This document shows positions 33,555 to 35,350 of a stretch of DNA of 35,350 nt, piece by piece; the stretch's first letter is position 1; the number at the start of each line of letters is the position of its first letter. Origin of the DNA: Pricia antarctica (lineage in GTDB: Bacteria; Bacteroidota; Bacteroidia; Flavobacteriales; Flavobacteriaceae); assembly GCA_011050085.1 (NCBI GenBank), contig DRGL01000066.1, forward strand, positions 1 to 35,350, in the 5' to 3' direction. Under the pieces are notes generated by a model, which was not told the DNA's origin, did no database searches, and saw nothing but the letters and a program-made list of their open reading frames with translations. Both the position numbers and the translations under genes were made by a program.

Positions 33555-34659
33555 ATGACCATTACCGCAGACCTATTCAAAGGTCTACAGGACCGCCTAG
33601 GGGCACTAAGACGGTATCTTTGACGTTGATGCCAAACGTATCGAAATAGAGAACGAGCAAGAGAAAACTCTAGCTCCCGATTTTTGGGACAATCCCCAAG
33701 AAGCCCAGACCCACATGAAATTCATACAATCCAAAAAACAATGGGTCGATGATTTTGATGCGGCCAAAACCCTTGTGGGCGACCTCGAAGTGCTACTTGA
33801 ATTTCAAGAGGAGGGAGAAATTAAGGAAGATGAAGTCGAGAGCCAGTATGAAAAGGCGTTGAACCAAATCGAGAAGCTGGAATTCAAGAATATGCTTTCT
33901 GATGAGGGTGATGAACTTTCAGCAGTGCTTCAAATAACAGCTGGTGCAGGAGGTACCGAGAGCTGCGACTGGGCGGCAATGCTGATGCGTATGTACATGA
34001 TGTGGGCCGAAAAGAACGGTTACAAGGTCAAGGAACTCAACTATCAGGGCGGTGACGTGGCCGGTATCAAGACAGTTACACTCGAAATCGAAGGCGATTA
34101 TGGTTTTGGCTGGCTAAAAGGCGAGAACGGGGTACACCGACTCGTGCGAATTTCACCATTTGATAGTAACGCTAAACGGCATACCTCATTTGTATCCGTA
34201 TATGTTTATCCGTTGGTAGATGATAGTATCGAGATCGACATTAATCCTGCCGATATTACGATTACCACTGCAAGATCGAGCGGCGCCGGTGGTCAGAACG
34301 TGAATAAAGTTGAAACCAAAGTGCAATTGGTGCATCATCCCACGGGCATTCAAATATCGTGTTCAGACTCTAGAAGCCAACACGATAATAGGGCTACCGC
34401 TATGAAGATGTTGAAATCACAATTGTACGAAATCGAGCTACGAAAAAAAATGGAAGCGCGCGAAGAGATTGAATCCTCAAAGATGAGTATCGAATGGGGC
34501 TCCCAAATTCGTAACTACGTAATGCATCCCTACAAACTAGTGAAAGATGTTCGTACGACCCATGAGACCGGTAACGTAGATGCCGTGATGGATGGAGAAA
34601 TCGATTCATTTCTAAAAGCCTTTTTAATGATGAACGGACAGAACGATGATACGCTTTGA
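33555..34659 (+). CDS. prfB: Peptide chain release factor 2, expressed by programmed +1 frameshift
   Basis: Translation starts at ATG 33555 and runs 22 codons ([20 protein letters not shown] then YL) to TGA at 33621. Skipping T33621 in CTT TGA C restores the frame ([15 protein letters not shown]) through to 34659, giving 367 residues, normal for RF2. The SPF anticodon-like motif that reads UGA/UAA is at about 200-202, and the catalytic GGQ is at about 245-247 in [17 protein letters not shown]2 levels set the balance between stopping and shifting at its own UGA, the classical autoregulation. Automatic tools may report only an inner start at 33715, which lacks the N-terminus. Confidence 0.96.
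33609..33624 (+). promoter_or_regulatory. prfB programmed +1 frameshift site
   Basis: The slippery sequence is CTT TGA C (33618-33624), preceded by AGA CGG TAT. The textbook site has AGG GGG TAT CTT TGA C, where AGGGGG acts as an internal Shine-Dalgarno; here that element is degraded to AGACGG. Confidence 0.92.
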
Positions 34660-34769
34660 AATTACCATTGATTGGGTTTTTCCAGTAAACTTGAAAAATC
34701 AAAATGCAGGAATTTGATAGTATGAGAAGGCTAATCAAAGTCAATTTCGGAAATTAAAAGAGAATTTAA

Positions 34770-35114
34770 ATGATTAAAATATACCACAATCCACGCTGCA
34801 GAAAATCTCGTGAAGGATTGGGAGTTGTAAAGAAATCGGGAAAGGATTTTGAAATTGTCAAGTATTTGGAGGACGTACCCAGTAAAAAAGAATTGAAAGA
34901 TATTTTAAAATGTCTTGACATCACTCCAAAGATGCTCGTTCGAACCAATGAAAAAATCTGGAAGGAAAACTTTCGCGGTAAATTGTTATCCGACGAAGAA
35001 TTAATCGATGCCATGTTAGCTTATCCAAAACTAATTCAGCGACCCATCGTGGCCAATGGCAATAAGGCGGTAATCGGAACATCTTCAGAACCTATCGAAG
35101 AAATTCTACGCTAA
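34770..35114 (+). CDS. ArsC/Spx-family protein (arsenate reductase-like)
   Basis: 114 residues, thioredoxin-like ArsC fold. The N-terminal active site is YHNPRCRKSR with Cys10, matching the CxxS form of glutaredoxin-linked arsenate reductases. The C-terminal part has LIQRPIVANGNKAVIG, which carries the conserved RPI Arg. It may reduce arsenate to arsenite, but no ars operon genes are nearby, and many such stand-alone proteins (YffB, ArsC-like) have other or unknown roles. The call is therefore by family only. The gene lies about 110 bases after prfB. Confidence 0.85.
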   Translation: MIKIYHNPRCRKSREGLGVVKKSGKDFEIVKYLEDVPSKKELKDILKCLDITPKMLVRTNEKIWKENFRGKLLSDEELIDAMLAYPKLIQRPIVANGNKAVIGTSSEPIEEILR

Positions 35115-35184
35115 ATTTTGCCTATGCAATTACAATGGAGAGACACAATTCTAAAAACAAACCAATATAGAGTAAGACGGGAGA

Positions 35185-35201
35185 AAATCTAAATTAGATT
35201 T
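35185..35201. repeat. Short 8+1+8 dyad downstream of the arsC-like gene
   Basis: AAATCTAA-A-TTAGATTT is a perfect dyad with a single central base. It has no U-run and sits about 110 bases upstream of the next start codon, so an operator is as likely as a weak transcription end. Confidence 0.35.
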
Positions 35202-35237
35202 CAAACCAAAATCAGCATTTGAACCCTTTAACAAACC

Positions 35238-35268
35238 TTTAACCATTACCTATTAAACCTTAGCTTTA
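35238..35268 (+). promoter_or_regulatory. Candidate promoter for the last, partial gene
   Basis: TTTA (35238-35241), 19 bases, then TAGCTTTA (35261-35268): one mismatch in each box against TTTG-N19-TAnnTTTG, about 30 bases before ATG 35297. Confidence 0.4.
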
Positions 35269-35296
35269 TTTCATAATCATATTAATAACTACCGTC

Positions 35297-35350
35297 ATGA
35301 ATATTAACAGCAAGTTTTTAATCCTATTATTTATTTCACTATTAGCTAGC
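35297..35350 (+). CDS. 5' end of a secreted protein gene, cut by the right edge
   Basis: The ATG at 35297 opens a frame that reads MNINSKFLILLFISLLAS up to the last base. A short basic start and a hydrophobic run are those of a signal peptide. The rest lies outside the window, so the product cannot be named. Confidence 0.6.
   Translation, partial: MNINSKFLILLFISLLAS

Overview
The window looks like the chromosome of a marine-type member of the Bacteroidota, probably Flavobacteriaceae. The evidence is a low-GC genome with A-rich start contexts instead of Shine-Dalgarno sites, several promoter candidates of the Bacteroidota type (TTTG, about 19 bp, TAnnTTTG), a CarboxypepD_reg-like domain on the TonB receptor, a TPR/HisKA_2 kinase paired with a LytTR regulator, and a typical flavobacterial set of secreted proteins. 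The genus cannot be fixed from sequence reading alone.

Region 1 (1-12230) is an accessory biosynthesis-plus-uptake island. On the minus strand a HupE/UreJ-type metal permease gene (1688-2947) is followed after 23 bases by an NRPS gene (condensation then adenylation) that runs off the left edge. Divergently, on the plus strand, lie a stand-alone adenylation enzyme, a stand-alone carrier protein (4-base overlap), and a 1374-residue NRPS. After them come a His-rich membrane-associated protein and a TonB-dependent receptor with a His-containing plug loop, closed by a strong terminator at 12196-12230. The most unusual item is the 1374-residue NRPS. Its adenylation domain reads as asparagine-specific (DLTKIGEVGK) and is interrupted between motifs A8 and A10 by a complete PP-loop ATPase domain with three Cys pairs. 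That domain resembles N-acetyl-sugar amidotransferases and tRNA thiolases. My inference is that the island makes a metal-binding peptide whose Asn side chain is modified on the assembly line (amidine, thioamide or nitrile) and re-imports it through the TonB receptor and HupE-type permease.

Region 2 (12300-20200) holds a DEAD-box RNA helicase, a TPR histidine kinase/LytTR regulator operon with a near-consensus promoter, and two secreted SnoaL/NTF2-like proteins. The latter are separated by a roughly 125-nt element that could be a structured RNA or a small inverted-repeat element. A decayed secreted-protein pseudogene (three stops in the first frame, one frameshift and a fourth stop) and a small TerB-like protein follow.

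Region 3 (20400-29750) is ordinary chromosome: an AI-2E-family permease, a secreted endonuclease/exonuclease/phosphatase protein, an M23 lipoprotein peptidase, an alpha/beta hydrolase with its own terminator, a metallophosphoesterase-like lipoprotein, a YegP-like protein, threonine aldolase and a large metzincin-type protease.

Region 4 (29930-35350) holds the circularly permuted ATP-grasp / alpha-E / transglutaminase triad, then prfB with its programmed +1 frameshift, an ArsC/Spx-like protein, and the start of a secreted protein cut by the right edge. I saw no tRNA, rRNA, CRISPR array, transposase or integrase.
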